64,000 nucleotides of DNA from Cyanobium sp. M30B3 (GCA_018399015.1 CP073761.1:1612001-1676000), one strand, 5' to 3'. Counted from the stretch's first letter, positions 15,290-23,035 are shown. The notes: generated by a model not told the origin, from the sequence alone. Numbers and translations are program-made.

Positions 15290-16476
15290 ACCGAGGCGGC
15301 CCCTGGATCGCGTCTCTGCTGCTGCTGGGTTGCGGGCTGGCGGTGGCGAGCTGTCGCCCCCAGGCCATTGAGGCAGACAGCCCGACCCCCTTCGTGTTCC
15401 GGGAGCTGAACCTGCGCCAGCAGGATCCCCAGGGCCGGCCGCTCTGGGAGATCAGCAGTCCGGAAACCCGCTACGACCTCAGTCGTCGTATCGCCCAGGC
15501 GCGCCAGCTCAAGGGGGTGCTCTACCGCGACGGCAAACCCCTCTACAGACTCACCGCCAGTACGGCGGTGGTGGTGAACGACGGGGAGGTGGTGCAACTG
15601 GAGGGGCCCACCCGCCTGCAGCGCCTCGATCCCGAGCGCCCCGCGGAACTGACGGCCCTGCGGGTCCGCTGGTACCCCTCCCAGCAGCGGATGGAACTCG
15701 ACCGCTCGCCCAGGCTGGTGCAGGGTGACCTGCAGCTCACGGCCGGGCTGGCCCGCTTTCTGATCAATGTGGAGCGGCTGGAGTTGCGCCGCACCGCCCT
15801 TCTGCAGCGGCGCGGACCGGAACCGATCCGCCTGGCGCTGGGCCCCCTCGACTGGGTGGCGAGCAGCGGCGCCCTCACGGCCAGGGGGCCCATACGGGGC
15901 GACCGCCGCCTGGGGGATGGGTCCCTGCAGCGGATCACGGCCCCGGCCCTCAGCGGCAACAGCCTCAGCCAGACCCTGGATCTGCAGGCACCCGTGCGCA
16001 TGGAGGAACCCAGCCGCCAGGCCTGGCTGGAGGCGGGTGCCACCCGGCTGGAGCTGGCGAGCCGCACCGCCAGCAGCCAGGCCCCGTTCCAGGGGCGCTA
16101 CGGCAAAACCCAGCTCAGCGGAAACGGCTTCCTGCTCAACCTGCCAGCCCAGACGGTGGAGGTGCGATCAGCCTGCCAGCTGCGCCAGCCTGGGGATCAG
16201 CTCAGTGCCGACCGCTGCCGCTGGAACTGGCGCAGTGGGGAGGCCAGCGCGTCGGGGCAGGTGGTACTGCAGCGTCGGGCCAATGGTCAGGTGTCCCGTG
16301 CTGGGCAGCTGAAAGGGCGGATCGGCGAGGACGGGTTCGCGGAATTCAGCTCACCGGGGGGTGGCCGCGTCCGCACCCAGCTGAACCTGCCTCCCAGCGC
16401 GGCTCGTCAGACCCCGGCTCCCTCGCGGCGTCCTGTGCAGCAGCGGGGTCCCCGAGCTCCGGCATTTCAGCTGTGA
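15286..16476 (+). CDS. LptC-like lipopolysaccharide-transport periplasmic protein
   Basis: Likely component of the envelope bridge that moves lipopolysaccharide from the inner to the outer membrane. The 396-residue product starts at GTG 15286, overlapping the metG stop. Residues 8-23 form a short hydrophobic signal ending in a possible lipobox (LAVASC, Cys23). The mature part is beta-rich, opening with FRELNLRQQDPQGRPLWEIS, the pattern of LptC (YvbK/DUF1239) domains. It continues with repeated strands resembling the LptA/LptC jelly roll. It is about twice the length of E. coli LptC, as is common in cyanobacteria. The partner genes lptA, lptB and lptF lie at 39.5-41.9 kb. Its 3' end overlaps the convergent gene by 131 bases. 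Confidence 0.72.
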   Translation: MNRGGPWIASLLLLGCGLAVASCRPQAIEADSPTPFVFRELNLRQQDPQGRPLWEISSPETRYDLSRRIAQARQLKGVLYRDGKPLYRLTASTAVVVNDGEVVQLEGPTRLQRLDPERPAELTALRVRWYPSQQRMELDRSPRLVQGDLQLTAGLARFLINVERLELRRTALLQRRGPEPIRLALGPLDWVASSGALTARGPIRGDRRLGDGSLQRITAPALSGNSLSQTLDLQAPVRMEEPSRQAWLEAGATRLELASRTASSQAPFQGRYGKTQLSGNGFLLNLPAQTVEVRSACQLRQPGDQLSADRCRWNWRSGEASASGQVVLQRRANGQVSRAGQLKGRIGEDGFAEFSSPGGGRVRTQLNLPPSAARQTPAPSRRPVQQRGPRAPAFQL

Positions 16477-17077
16477 GCCGCTGGGCCCAGCCCTCCACCC
16501 ACACCAGATCACTGCGACTGAAGCACCGGGGCGACCAGCCACCGAGCAGCACCAGTCCCTGGCCGGCGATCGGTTGAACCAACACGGCAGGCAGGCCCGG
16601 CAGCAGGCTGTCGAACTCATCGCGGCCGGGATAGAGGGCCAGGTTCACCAGCGAGATCGCCTGGCCGCGCTCCAGGGCACGGGCACAGATCGGGCCAGGG
16701 ACGAAGCTCCGGGGGCCCAGCAATCCGCGCCGCAGCAGCACCTGGCCGCGCCAGAGCACCACGACCACCGCCGCCGGACTGGCGGTGAGCAGCATCTGGC
16801 TGCCCCAGCCGAGGTCCTGCACCAACTGGGGCGGCAAGCCCGAGGCCAGTTCCAGGCCCTCCTCGCCCTGGAGGTTCACGCGCTCGGCCGCTTCCGGCAC
16901 CGCCCGGGTCCACAGCACAGCCACCAGCATCAGCCCCACCGCGAACAGGGACGCCAGCCCACTGGCTCGCACCAGGGATGGTTCGGGCAGCGGCGCGCTC
17001 AGCTGGTTGAGCACCACCAGAAGCAATCCGCTCGCGCCGGTGCCCAGACTGACCCTGGCTGGCAACGGAAGGGCCAT
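16346..17077 (-). CDS. CCB2/CCB4-like complex C cofactor assembly protein
   Basis: Membrane protein of 243 residues. Two hydrophobic segments (about 12-30 and 40-57) are followed by a soluble domain with RGQVLLRRGLLG, ISLVNLALYPGRDEFDSLLP, VLVQPIAGQGLVLLGGWS and CFSRSDLVWVEGWAQRL. I recognise these as the cyanobacterial relatives of algal and plant CCB2/CCB4, which help attach haem c(i) to cytochrome b6 of the b6f complex. Activity in cyanobacteria is inferred from that homology. The Gly/Pro-rich C-terminal tail is encoded in the overlap with the lptC-like gene. The 5' end faces psb32 across 64 bases. Confidence 0.65.
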   Translation of the reverse strand: MALPLPARVSLGTGASGLLLVVLNQLSAPLPEPSLVRASGLASLFAVGLMLVAVLWTRAVPEAAERVNLQGEEGLELASGLPPQLVQDLGWGSQMLLTASPAAVVVVLWRGQVLLRRGLLGPRSFVPGPICARALERGQAISLVNLALYPGRDEFDSLLPGLPAVLVQPIAGQGLVLLGGWSPRCFSRSDLVWVEGWAQRLTAEMPELGDPAAAQDAAREPGSDEPRWEAGSAGCGRGHPPVS

Positions 17078-17141
17078 GGAGGGGAGACAGCGGCAACCAT
17101 TGGCGGCAAACTAGAACCTTCCAGGCCTGCCCCCGCTTCAA

Positions 17142-17834
17142 GTGCCCTGCCTGAATTCCGCCGTCCCAGCCCCACTCCGCCGGCTGCTGCAGACCTGCCT
17201 GCTGGTGCTGCTCCTGGCCGCTCCTGTGGCGCCGGCCCTCGCCGTTTCAGCCTCGTCCTTCAGTGAAGCCCTTCCCCAGGAACGGGTGCTGGATCAGGCG
17301 GGGGTGCTCAGCCGCGCCGCCAGCACCGATGTGTCCCGCCAGCTGGAGGCGCTCACGGCGGAGCGGGTGGACGCCCACCTGATCACACTCAAACAGCTCG
17401 ACTACGGCCTCAGCCTCAACCAGCTGGGTGATGCCCTCCTGCAGCGCTGGCAGCCCAGTGGCGATGCCAATGGGCTGCTGCTGTTTCTGATCGACGCCCA
17501 GACCAACAGCTCAGCCGTCGTGGCTTCCCCCTCGCTGTCGGGCCAGCTCAGTGCCGACCTGCTGCGCAGTACGGCGCGTTTCACCATGACAACGCCGATC
17601 CGCGATGGAGCCCGGTTCCGTCAGGCCAGCCTGGACGGGATCCAGCGCATCGGCACCGTGCTGCGTGGCGGTGAGGACCCCGGCGTCCCCCAGGTGGCCG
17701 AGGAGATCAGCCCCACCAGCAATGTGCCCAGCCGCGAGCAGACCGAGTCGAGCAATGCCTTCACCTGGGTTGTGGTGCTGCTGGTGGTGGGCACGGTGGT
17801 GCCCATGGCCACCTGGTGGGTGTTCTCCCGCTGA
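17142..17834 (+). CDS. psb32: TPM-domain protein Psb32 (photosystem II repair)
   Basis: Thylakoid-associated protein with a signal peptide (LLQTCLLVLLLAAPVAPALA, residues about 15-34), a lumenal TPM domain (about 45-180; VLDQAGVLSRAAS opens it, NGLLLFLIDA is its core strand) and one C-terminal transmembrane helix (FTWVVVLLVVGTVVPMATWWVF). In Synechocystis, Psb32 protects PSII from photodamage and speeds its repair. It starts at GTG 17142. pxcA begins seven bases after the stop codon, so the two are probably one operon. Other TPM proteins (YgcG type) share the fold; the cyanobacterial context and single C-terminal helix favour Psb32. Confidence 0.75.
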   Translation: MPCLNSAVPAPLRRLLQTCLLVLLLAAPVAPALAVSASSFSEALPQERVLDQAGVLSRAASTDVSRQLEALTAERVDAHLITLKQLDYGLSLNQLGDALLQRWQPSGDANGLLLFLIDAQTNSSAVVASPSLSGQLSADLLRSTARFTMTTPIRDGARFRQASLDGIQRIGTVLRGGEDPGVPQVAEEISPTSNVPSREQTESSNAFTWVVVLLVVGTVVPMATWWVFSR

Positions 17835-17840
17835 TCCGCT

Positions 17841-18989
17841 ATGGGATTGCAGAACTGGATCGGAACCTTCGGCAAGTCCCAGGGACTGCGGATCAGCCAG
17901 GACCTGGAACGGTCCTACGAGGCCGCCCTGCTGATCCAGAGCATTGAGCTGGAGCACTACAACGACCGGCCCGTCCGGCCAGAGGTCAATCTGCCCCTGC
18001 CCCGCTCCAGCCAGGCCCAGCTGCTGCGTCGCTTTCAGGCGGCCCTGGATGTGTGCCGCCAGTGCCTGCTGACGCTTGAGGCCCATCGCGCCCAGCTGGC
18101 GGGCCAGGAGCTTCGCCAGCTGCAGTTGGTGGAATCGGTGGTGGCCCGCTACGACAGGGCTGGCCGCAAACCTCTCCCGGCCATCAGCCGCTCACCGGAG
18201 GTGTTGCCGCGCAGTCTGATCGGCGTGGTGGATCAGGTGAGGCGTCAGCTGGATCCTGAAGCGGAAGCGGATGTGCTGGCGGGTTTCCGCCGCCGCAGGG
18301 ATTCCACCCTGGTGTCCCTGCGCATCCTGCTGCTGCTGATTCTGGTGCCTCTGCTGGTGCAGCAGATGAGCCGAAGCTATGTGATGGGACCGCTGGTGGA
18401 TCGCTATGCCCCGGTGAGTGCCTTCATCAGCTACCCCAAGCCCCATCTGGAGGAAAAGGCCGTGGAAAAGCTGAGGGTGTTCAAGGCCGAGGTCGAGTTC
18501 GCTGCCCTGCTGGAGGGCAAACCGCTGCCCAGCCCTGAGGAACTGCAACGGCAACTGGCCGATCGAGCCCAGGAACTCAAGCAGGAAGCAGACAGTGAAA
18601 GTACTGAGGCCATCAAGAATGTGCTCGCTGACATCGCAGCAGTTGCGGGCTTTGTGGTTGTGTGCATTGTCGGAAAGCGCGACATCCAGGTCCTACGTGG
18701 CTTTATCGATGAATTGATCTATGGTCTCAGTGATAGCGCCAAGGCATTTGCGATCATCTTGTTCACCGATATCTTTGTCGGCTTTCATAGCCCCGAGGGC
18801 TGGACGGTTCTCCTGGATGGTGTTGCCAATCACCTTGGCTTGCCGGCAAGGGAAAACTTCATCATGTTGTTCATCGCCACCTTTCCTGTGGTTCTGGCAA
18901 CCATCTTCAAGTACTGGATCTTCCGCTATCTCAACCGCGTGTCTCCCTCCTCTGTGGCGACCCTGCGCAATATGAATGGGGGTGGCTGA
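17841..18989 (+). CDS. pxcA: Proton extrusion protein PxcA (CemA family)
   Basis: Integral membrane protein of 382 residues required in Synechocystis for light-driven proton export and acclimation of CO2 uptake. The N-terminal 150 residues are soluble (EHYNDRPVRPEV is a family motif). Four hydrophobic segments follow: LRILLLLILVPLLVQQM, IAAVAGFVVVCIVG, KAFAIILFTDIFVGFHSPEG and LFIATFPVVLATIFKYWIF, as in chloroplast CemA. The GFHSPEGW signature is diagnostic. It lies directly behind psb32. A GC drop is visible in the last third of the gene (18600-18930). Confidence 0.9.
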   Translation: MGLQNWIGTFGKSQGLRISQDLERSYEAALLIQSIELEHYNDRPVRPEVNLPLPRSSQAQLLRRFQAALDVCRQCLLTLEAHRAQLAGQELRQLQLVESVVARYDRAGRKPLPAISRSPEVLPRSLIGVVDQVRRQLDPEAEADVLAGFRRRRDSTLVSLRILLLLILVPLLVQQMSRSYVMGPLVDRYAPVSAFISYPKPHLEEKAVEKLRVFKAEVEFAALLEGKPLPSPEELQRQLADRAQELKQEADSESTEAIKNVLADIAAVAGFVVVCIVGKRDIQVLRGFIDELIYGLSDSAKAFAIILFTDIFVGFHSPEGWTVLLDGVANHLGLPARENFIMLFIATFPVVLATIFKYWIFRYLNRVSPSSVATLRNMNGGG

Positions 18990-19044
18990 TCGGCAGATCC
19001 CAGCCCCCTTGGCAGGCTTGGCTGCTCCCTCAGCAACCTCCGGC

Positions 19045-19590
19045 ATGGCCCTGGCCCTCGAACTGATCACAGGTCCTGCCCGATGCGGCAAGAGTCGCTG
19101 GGCCGAGCACCGCGCCGCCCGTTCAGGTCAGCGGGTGCGTTACCTCGCCACCGGGCCCCTGCTGCCCGACGACCCCGACTGGCAGGACCGCCTGCGGCGC
19201 CATCGCCTGCGCCGGCCCGCCGACTGGCTCTGTGAAGACGTGGGCCTGGCCTTGCCGGCAGCGCTCGGGCAGCTCAGCGCCGGGGACATCGCCCTGGTGG
19301 ATTCGCTCGGCACCTGGGTGAGCGCCGGACTCGATCTCGATGGCAGCAACTGGCTCGAGCACACCGAGAGGTTTCTCACCAGCCTGAGCCGCTGCCGCGG
19401 CAGGGTGTTGCTGGTGAGCGAACAGGTGGGCTGGGGCGTGGTGCCTCCCACGGCCATCGGCGGGCGGTTCCGCGACCGCCTCGGCAGCCTGGAAGAGCTG
19501 ATCACCCCCCACTGCCAGCATCTCTGGCTGGTGGTCGCCGGCCGGGCCCTCGACCTGCTGCCGATCACGGAACCCGTCCCGCCCGAGTGA
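19045..19590 (+). CDS. cobU: Adenosylcobinamide kinase / adenosylcobinamide-phosphate guanylyltransferase
   Basis: Bifunctional enzyme of the lower-loop assembly of cobalamin: it phosphorylates adenosylcobinamide and then transfers GMP to it. The 181 residues start at ATG 19045. The P-loop is GPARCGKSRWAE near residue 10, and the RRHRLRRPADW region corresponds to the loop bearing the guanylylated histidine. VDSLGTWVSAGL and VSEQVGWGVVPP are further family signatures. The stop codon lies immediately ahead of trmL. Picocyanobacteria make pseudocobalamin, so the product here may be that variant. Confidence 0.9.
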   Translation: MALALELITGPARCGKSRWAEHRAARSGQRVRYLATGPLLPDDPDWQDRLRRHRLRRPADWLCEDVGLALPAALGQLSAGDIALVDSLGTWVSAGLDLDGSNWLEHTERFLTSLSRCRGRVLLVSEQVGWGVVPPTAIGGRFRDRLGSLEELITPHCQHLWLVVAGRALDLLPITEPVPPE

Positions 19591-19592
19591 GC

Positions 19593-20075
19593 ATGCCCCG
19601 CGTGGTGCTGTACCAGCCCCAGATTCCACCCAACACCGGCAATGTGGCCCGGAGTTGTGCGGCCACCGAGCAGGAGCTGCACCTGGTCGCCCCCCTCGGG
19701 TTTGAGATCACGGACCGGCAAGTGCGGCGGGCTGGGTTGGACTACTGGCCCTACGTTCCCCTGCATCAGCATGGCAACTGGCACGCTTTTCAACAGGAAC
19801 GGCTACGCCGCGGCGGTCGGCTGGTGGGGCTGAGCGCCCTCACCGATGCCCCTTACACCCGGTTCAGATTCACGCAGGACGACTGGCTCCTGTTCGGCCG
19901 GGAAACGGACGGGCTACCAGCAGAGGTCCAGGCCGAGTGTGATGCCCTGCTCACGATTCCGATGGCCCGGCCCCGCTCCCACCCCGGAGGTGGCGTCCGC
20001 AGCCTCAACCTGGCTTCAGCAGTGGCCATCGTGCTGTTCGAAGCCCTGCGCCAACTGGATTCAGCCGGCGTCTGA
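19593..20075 (+). CDS. trmL: tRNA (cytidine/uridine-34-2'-O)-methyltransferase, TrmL family
   Basis: SPOUT-class methyltransferase of about 160 residues acting on the wobble base of tRNA-Leu. Its N-terminus PRVVLYQPQIPPNTGNVAR is the motif 1 pattern. LLFGRETDGLP and IPMARPRSHPGGGVRSLNLA form the knotted SAM-binding region. A GTG at 19587 would overlap the cobU stop; the ATG at 19593 fits the family N-terminus better. Co-transcription with cobU is likely. Confidence 0.9.
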   Translation: MPRVVLYQPQIPPNTGNVARSCAATEQELHLVAPLGFEITDRQVRRAGLDYWPYVPLHQHGNWHAFQQERLRRGGRLVGLSALTDAPYTRFRFTQDDWLLFGRETDGLPAEVQAECDALLTIPMARPRSHPGGGVRSLNLASAVAIVLFEALRQLDSAGV

Positions 20076-20111
20076 CCCCCCCGTTCACACCAGCGGTGGT
20101 GCCCGGTGCGC

Positions 20112-20140
20112 TTGCTCCCCCATGGACAGTCCGCTACTGT
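20112..20140 (+). promoter_or_regulatory. Candidate sigma-70 promoter of the M23 peptidase gene
   Basis: TTGCTC (20112-20117) and TACTGT (20135-20140) are separated by 17 bases, an optimal spacing. They lie 58 bases upstream of the start codon, and no other gene intervenes. Confidence 0.45.
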
Positions 20141-20197
20141 CTGCGCGGTCCGTGGATGTTGGCTTCTCCGCCGGGCTTTGATCTCTGGGGACACTGA

Positions 20198-21253
20198 ATG
20201 ACAGCACCGAAGCCTCGCCTGTTCAGCCGCCGATCCCTGCCGATCGGTGTTGTGCTGGCCCTGCCGATTGCAGCCGCCATTCCGGCTGTCGGATTTTCTC
20301 TCAGGGGCGAGGTGCAGGAGCAGGCCTCTGTGGACGACCAGCTTCTGGCCGCGTCGCTCCCCTCCACCGATCGCCTCTGGGTGCAGGCGCGCCAGCCCGT
20401 TGGCCTGGTGGAAATCTCCCGCCAGCTGCGGGTCTCTCCCGCCACCATGGCCGGTCTCAACGGCGTGGACGCCAATCACCGCTTCCGTCAGGGTGACTGG
20501 CTGGTGGTCCCCGCCGAACAGCGCCGGGTCGCCGGCCAGGTGGCTGCCCTCGACACCCGTGACGTGCGTCGCACTCCCCCCTCCCCCAAGGCCCCACCGC
20601 CGGTACCCACCAAGGGGGTGGTGAAGCTGGGTGACACCCTGTTCAAGATTGCTCAGCGCTACAGCATGAGCATGCAGGAGATCCTGCGCCTCAATCCTGG
20701 GCTGGACACGGCTCGCCTGGTGGCAGGCACTGAAATCCAGCTCGTTCAGGCCGCCCCTCCGCGCCAGCGGGCGGTTCTGGGCCTGCGTCCAACCACCAGT
20801 GGCGGCCTGAGCTGGCCCGATGCCCCGCAATACGGACCCAACGGCGGCCAACAGTTCGATAATCGCCACGCCACCACCTGGATCTGGCCCACCAAGGGCG
20901 TGTTCACCTCGGGCTACGGCTGGCGCTGGGGCCGCATGCACCGTGGTATTGACATGGCCAACAATGTGGGCACGCCGATTCTGGCTGCCCGCACCGGCAG
21001 GGTGGTGTTCTCCGGTTGGCATGACGGTGGTTTCGGTTATCTGGTGACCCTCCAGCACCCCGACGGCAGCCGCTCGCTCTACGCCCACAACAGCCGCCTG
21101 ATGGTGAGCAACGGCCAGGAGGTGCGTCAGGGCACAGTGATCGCCCTGATGGGGAGCACCGGCCGCAGCACAGGACCTCACCTGCACTTTGAGATTCACC
21201 CACCTGGAGCTGGGGCCGTGGACCCCCTCACGGTGCTGCCGCCCCGCGCCTGA
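20198..21253 (+). CDS. LysM-domain M23 family metallopeptidase
   Basis: Envelope peptidoglycan hydrolase or hydrolase activator of the NlpD/EnvC type, 351 residues. A signal or membrane anchor lies at about 12-35 (SLPIGVVLALPIAAAIPAVG). Two LysM-like modules follow (about 60-105, and 146-190 with VKLGDTLFKIAQRYSMSMQE). A proline-rich linker separates them. The C-terminal M23 domain (about 235-350) holds HRGIDMANN (first zinc ligands) and HLHFEIHPP (the HxH motif), so the metal site looks intact and the enzyme may be active, unlike degenerate NlpD. tRNA-Met follows 17 bases after the stop codon. Confidence 0.88.
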   Translation: MTAPKPRLFSRRSLPIGVVLALPIAAAIPAVGFSLRGEVQEQASVDDQLLAASLPSTDRLWVQARQPVGLVEISRQLRVSPATMAGLNGVDANHRFRQGDWLVVPAEQRRVAGQVAALDTRDVRRTPPSPKAPPPVPTKGVVKLGDTLFKIAQRYSMSMQEILRLNPGLDTARLVAGTEIQLVQAAPPRQRAVLGLRPTTSGGLSWPDAPQYGPNGGQQFDNRHATTWIWPTKGVFTSGYGWRWGRMHRGIDMANNVGTPILAARTGRVVFSGWHDGGFGYLVTLQHPDGSRSLYAHNSRLMVSNGQEVRQGTVIALMGSTGRSTGPHLHFEIHPPGAGAVDPLTVLPPRA

Positions 21254-21259
21254 TAAGAT
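21254..21259 (+). promoter_or_regulatory. Candidate -10 box of tRNA-Met
   Basis: TAAGAT lies 11 bases before the mature tRNA 5' end, directly after the peptidase stop codon. No clear -35 hexamer is seen at the expected distance. Confidence 0.35.
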
Positions 21260-21270
21260 TCGGCCATCAC

Positions 21271-21344
21271 GGCTCGGTAGCTCAGCTGGTTAGAGCGTGG
21301 GATTCATAACCCCAAGGTCGGGAGTTCAAGTCTCCCCCGAGCCA
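21271..21344 (+). tRNA. tRNA-Met (anticodon CAT)
   Basis: A 74-base cloverleaf can be folded by hand. The acceptor stem is GGCTCGG (21271-21277) with CCGAGCC (21337-21343), and the discriminator is A21344. The D stem is GCTC/GAGC. The anticodon loop is TTCATAA with anticodon CAT, on a stem with one A-C mismatch at its top. The T arm is GGGAG-TTCAAGT-CTCCC. The 3' CCA is not encoded. The paired first acceptor position (G-C) and lack of initiator features favour elongator tRNA-Met; a CAT tRNA read as Ile after lysidine modification is a less likely alternative. Confidence 0.93.
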
Positions 21345-21346
21345 TT

Positions 21347-21406
21347 GTGTCTGCCTACTGGAAATAGTGTCTGCCTACTGGACATTATGTGCCTCAACTG
21401 GAATGC
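21347..21406. repeat. Three 20-bp tandem repeats beside the tRNA
   Basis: Two near-identical units (GTGTCTGCCTACTGGA plus four bases) begin at 21347 and 21367, and a diverged third begins at 21387. The period is exactly 20 bases. They start three bases after the tRNA 3' end and run towards the 3' end of the SepF-like gene. Confidence 0.75.
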
Positions 21407-21437
21407 GATCACCCTTTCTCTGCCGACCCTGAACCAA

Positions 21438-21767
21438 TCAAACTTCCCGCCCCGAATCGGTTCCGTTCACTCTGGTCTGGGCGGGGGTGAACAGAAACAC
21501 CTCCTCGGCGATGCGGTGAGCAGCACCGCCCATGGCCTCCAGGCCACCGCAGACGAAATCAATCAGGCGTTGGCCCGACGCATCTTCCAACCAGCTTGAA
21601 TTCACCACCACACTGGTGTTCTCACGCACGGCCTGCAGCACGGTCGCCCCATCCCTGAGCTGGCGCGGCGTGACCACGAGCACGGAGCGGCTGCCCGTGG
21701 GCCATGGCGCCGAGGGAAGTGAAGTGCGCTCAATCTGGGGGGGAGCTGACGGTGTCTGCATCTCCAC
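21438..21767 (-). CDS. Short SepF-like (DUF552) protein
   Basis: 109 residues from GTG 21767, or 107 from the in-frame ATG 21761. After a proline-rich N-terminal 25 residues, the sequence follows the SepF fold: VLVVTPRQLRDGATVLQAVR, SVVVNSSWLEDASGQRLIDF, VCGGLEAMGGAAHRIAEEVF and LFTP. SepF tethers FtsZ to the membrane and acts in early septum formation in cyanobacteria (Cdv2). This copy lacks the N-terminal amphipathic membrane helix and long linker of full-length SepF (usually 150-200 residues), so it may be a paralogue or regulator rather than the main SepF. It lies downstream of the Crp-type gene on the same strand. Confidence 0.6.
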   Translation of the reverse strand: MEMQTPSAPPQIERTSLPSAPWPTGSRSVLVVTPRQLRDGATVLQAVRENTSVVVNSSWLEDASGQRLIDFVCGGLEAMGGAAHRIAEEVFLFTPAQTRVNGTDSGREV

Positions 21768-21883
21768 ACCCTGGATGGTCAGCTGGCGCGAATGTGAGGA
21801 CCTTCAGAGCTTCTTCGGCTTTGGTCCGGGCTGGCTCAGCATTTCGTCATCAACCAGGGATGCCGCAGCCGCCCGGCCATCCA

Positions 21884-22477
21884 TCAGGCGGCGAGGGGCG
21901 CCGAGTCCACCAGGGCCGGTGCCAGGTGCAGACCGGGCGACCCCTGGGGAACACGAATCATCTCTGCGCTGCGGAAGCGCGAGATCAGGCGCGTGGTGGT
22001 GACTCTGGTGGTGCCGATCAGCTCCCCGATCCGTTCATGGGTGAGGCGGAAGGGCAGATCACACCACTCCCCACAGCGCCGCCCCAGCCGTGTCACCAGC
22101 AGCCCGAGCAGGGCATGGAGCCGCTGCTCGGCGGAACTGAGGTGGCGAATGCGCAGCAGCTGCAGGGTCCATTCATTCACGGCGTCAAAGCCATGGCCAT
22201 CCACGCCCTCGGCGTGATTGCGGAAGCAGAGGGGCGTGAGGGCCTCGACACAGACCCCTTCGCTGCAGAGTCGATCGGTGCGCAGTTGGTCGCCGGCCTG
22301 GAGGAACGCCAGGGTCATCCCCTCGGTTTCCTCGCAGGGGCAGTACACCCGGGCCACGCCCTCCAGCACTTCAATCGTGCCGCTACCCACCCGCAGGGAG
22401 CGGTCGATCAGCACGGTCTGACCGGCGGGCACACGCACCGCGGCCACAGCCTCATCAGGAAGGAAACGGAATCCCAT
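21884..22477 (-). CDS. Crp/Fnr-family transcriptional regulator
   Basis: 197 residues from ATG 22477 (MGFRFLPDEAV). The N-terminal 120 residues form a cyclic-nucleotide-binding-like beta roll with weak conservation (VLEGVARVYCPCEETEGMTL). A long dimer helix follows, and the C-terminal winged helix-turn-helix reads LTHERIGELIGTTRVTTTRL. The Arg-rich phosphate cassette that binds cAMP is not evident, so the signal is probably not cAMP. Iron-responsive IdiB and phosphate-responsive PtrA of cyanobacteria belong to this superfamily and are possible relatives; the sequence alone does not decide. A dyad sits just upstream of its start. Confidence 0.8.
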   Translation of the reverse strand: MGFRFLPDEAVAAVRVPAGQTVLIDRSLRVGSGTIEVLEGVARVYCPCEETEGMTLAFLQAGDQLRTDRLCSEGVCVEALTPLCFRNHAEGVDGHGFDAVNEWTLQLLRIRHLSSAEQRLHALLGLLVTRLGRRCGEWCDLPFRLTHERIGELIGTTRVTTTRLISRFRSAEMIRVPQGSPGLHLAPALVDSAPLAA

Positions 22478-22494
22478 CGCGGGCAACCAGCTTG

Positions 22495-22515
22495 TTGCGA
22501 ATGAATCGCATTCTA
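22495..22515 (-). promoter_or_regulatory. Candidate operator dyad upstream of the Crp-type gene
   Basis: The sequence TTGCGAATGAATCGCATTCTA contains GAATG-AATCG-CATTC, a 5-bp inverted repeat around five bases, nested with GCGA/TCGC. It lies about 20 bases before the regulator's ATG, where autoregulation or Fur-type control would act. It resembles a Fur-like palindrome only loosely. Confidence 0.3.
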
Positions 22516-22669
22516 AATGCCTGCCGGCGCTTTTGCAAGCGATTCTCAGTAGCAGCGACGACGCAGCCTGGCGCCACTCGAGCGTCAGCCTCCAGCTGCA
22601 GGGCCACGCCGGGTCGTCCGCCAACGGCTCCAGGCTCCGGCAGCGCCAGGCCGTGACCAGCGCCCCAGG

Positions 22670-22870
22670 TCAGCCCGCGGCGGATCGGCTGCGGGCCGCT
22701 CTGGCCTCCATGGCCCGGATCAGCCCCTTGCTGCGGTTCACATCGCCGATGCGCTCCCCTTCCCCCGGACGAACCAGCGGCTTGTCGCGCAGCTCCGTGC
22801 GCAGCTGGCTGAGCAGGCGAAAGTGGCTGGTGCTGTTGTACTTGCGCAGCACACCGGGCTCCCAGGGCAT
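22670..22870 (-). CDS. Small conserved hypothetical protein
   Basis: 66 residues from ATG 22870 (MPWEPGVLRKYNSTSHFRLL), followed by SQLRTELRDKPLVRPGEGER. The tryptophan-proline start and basic amphipathic helix are a pattern I associate with small conserved picocyanobacterial proteins. There is no known domain, signal peptide or metal motif. It stands divergent from the peroxiredoxin gene and upstream of the Crp-type gene on the same strand. The frame is open further upstream to 23104, but that part reads like non-coding sequence. Confidence 0.5.
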   Translation of the reverse strand: MPWEPGVLRKYNSTSHFRLLSQLRTELRDKPLVRPGEGERIGDVNRSKGLIRAMEARAARSRSAAG

Positions 22871-23035
22871 CGAGAATCCAACGTTGTTTCCCCACCCTAT
22901 GGCGGGGAAGCACCGGGCCCGTGGTAAAGTGTTGATACAACTGGTAGTCGTTCCGAGTTCAGCCTTTCTGGTGAGAGAGCGTTGGCAGGGCCAGCGCTGC
23001 TCAGCTGGATCACCTGAATGGAATGTCCAAGGGTT

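Noticed and set aside
21297-21599. 100-codon plus-strand frame starting inside tRNA-Met
   Set aside because: It begins in the tRNA and runs through the tandem repeats and antisense to the SepF-like gene, with no family signal.
22455-22940. 161-codon minus-strand frame overlapping the Crp-type and small genes
   Set aside because: Its translation is Gly/Gln/Ala-rich noise. The alternative frames with the Crp HTH and the 66-residue protein are more credible.
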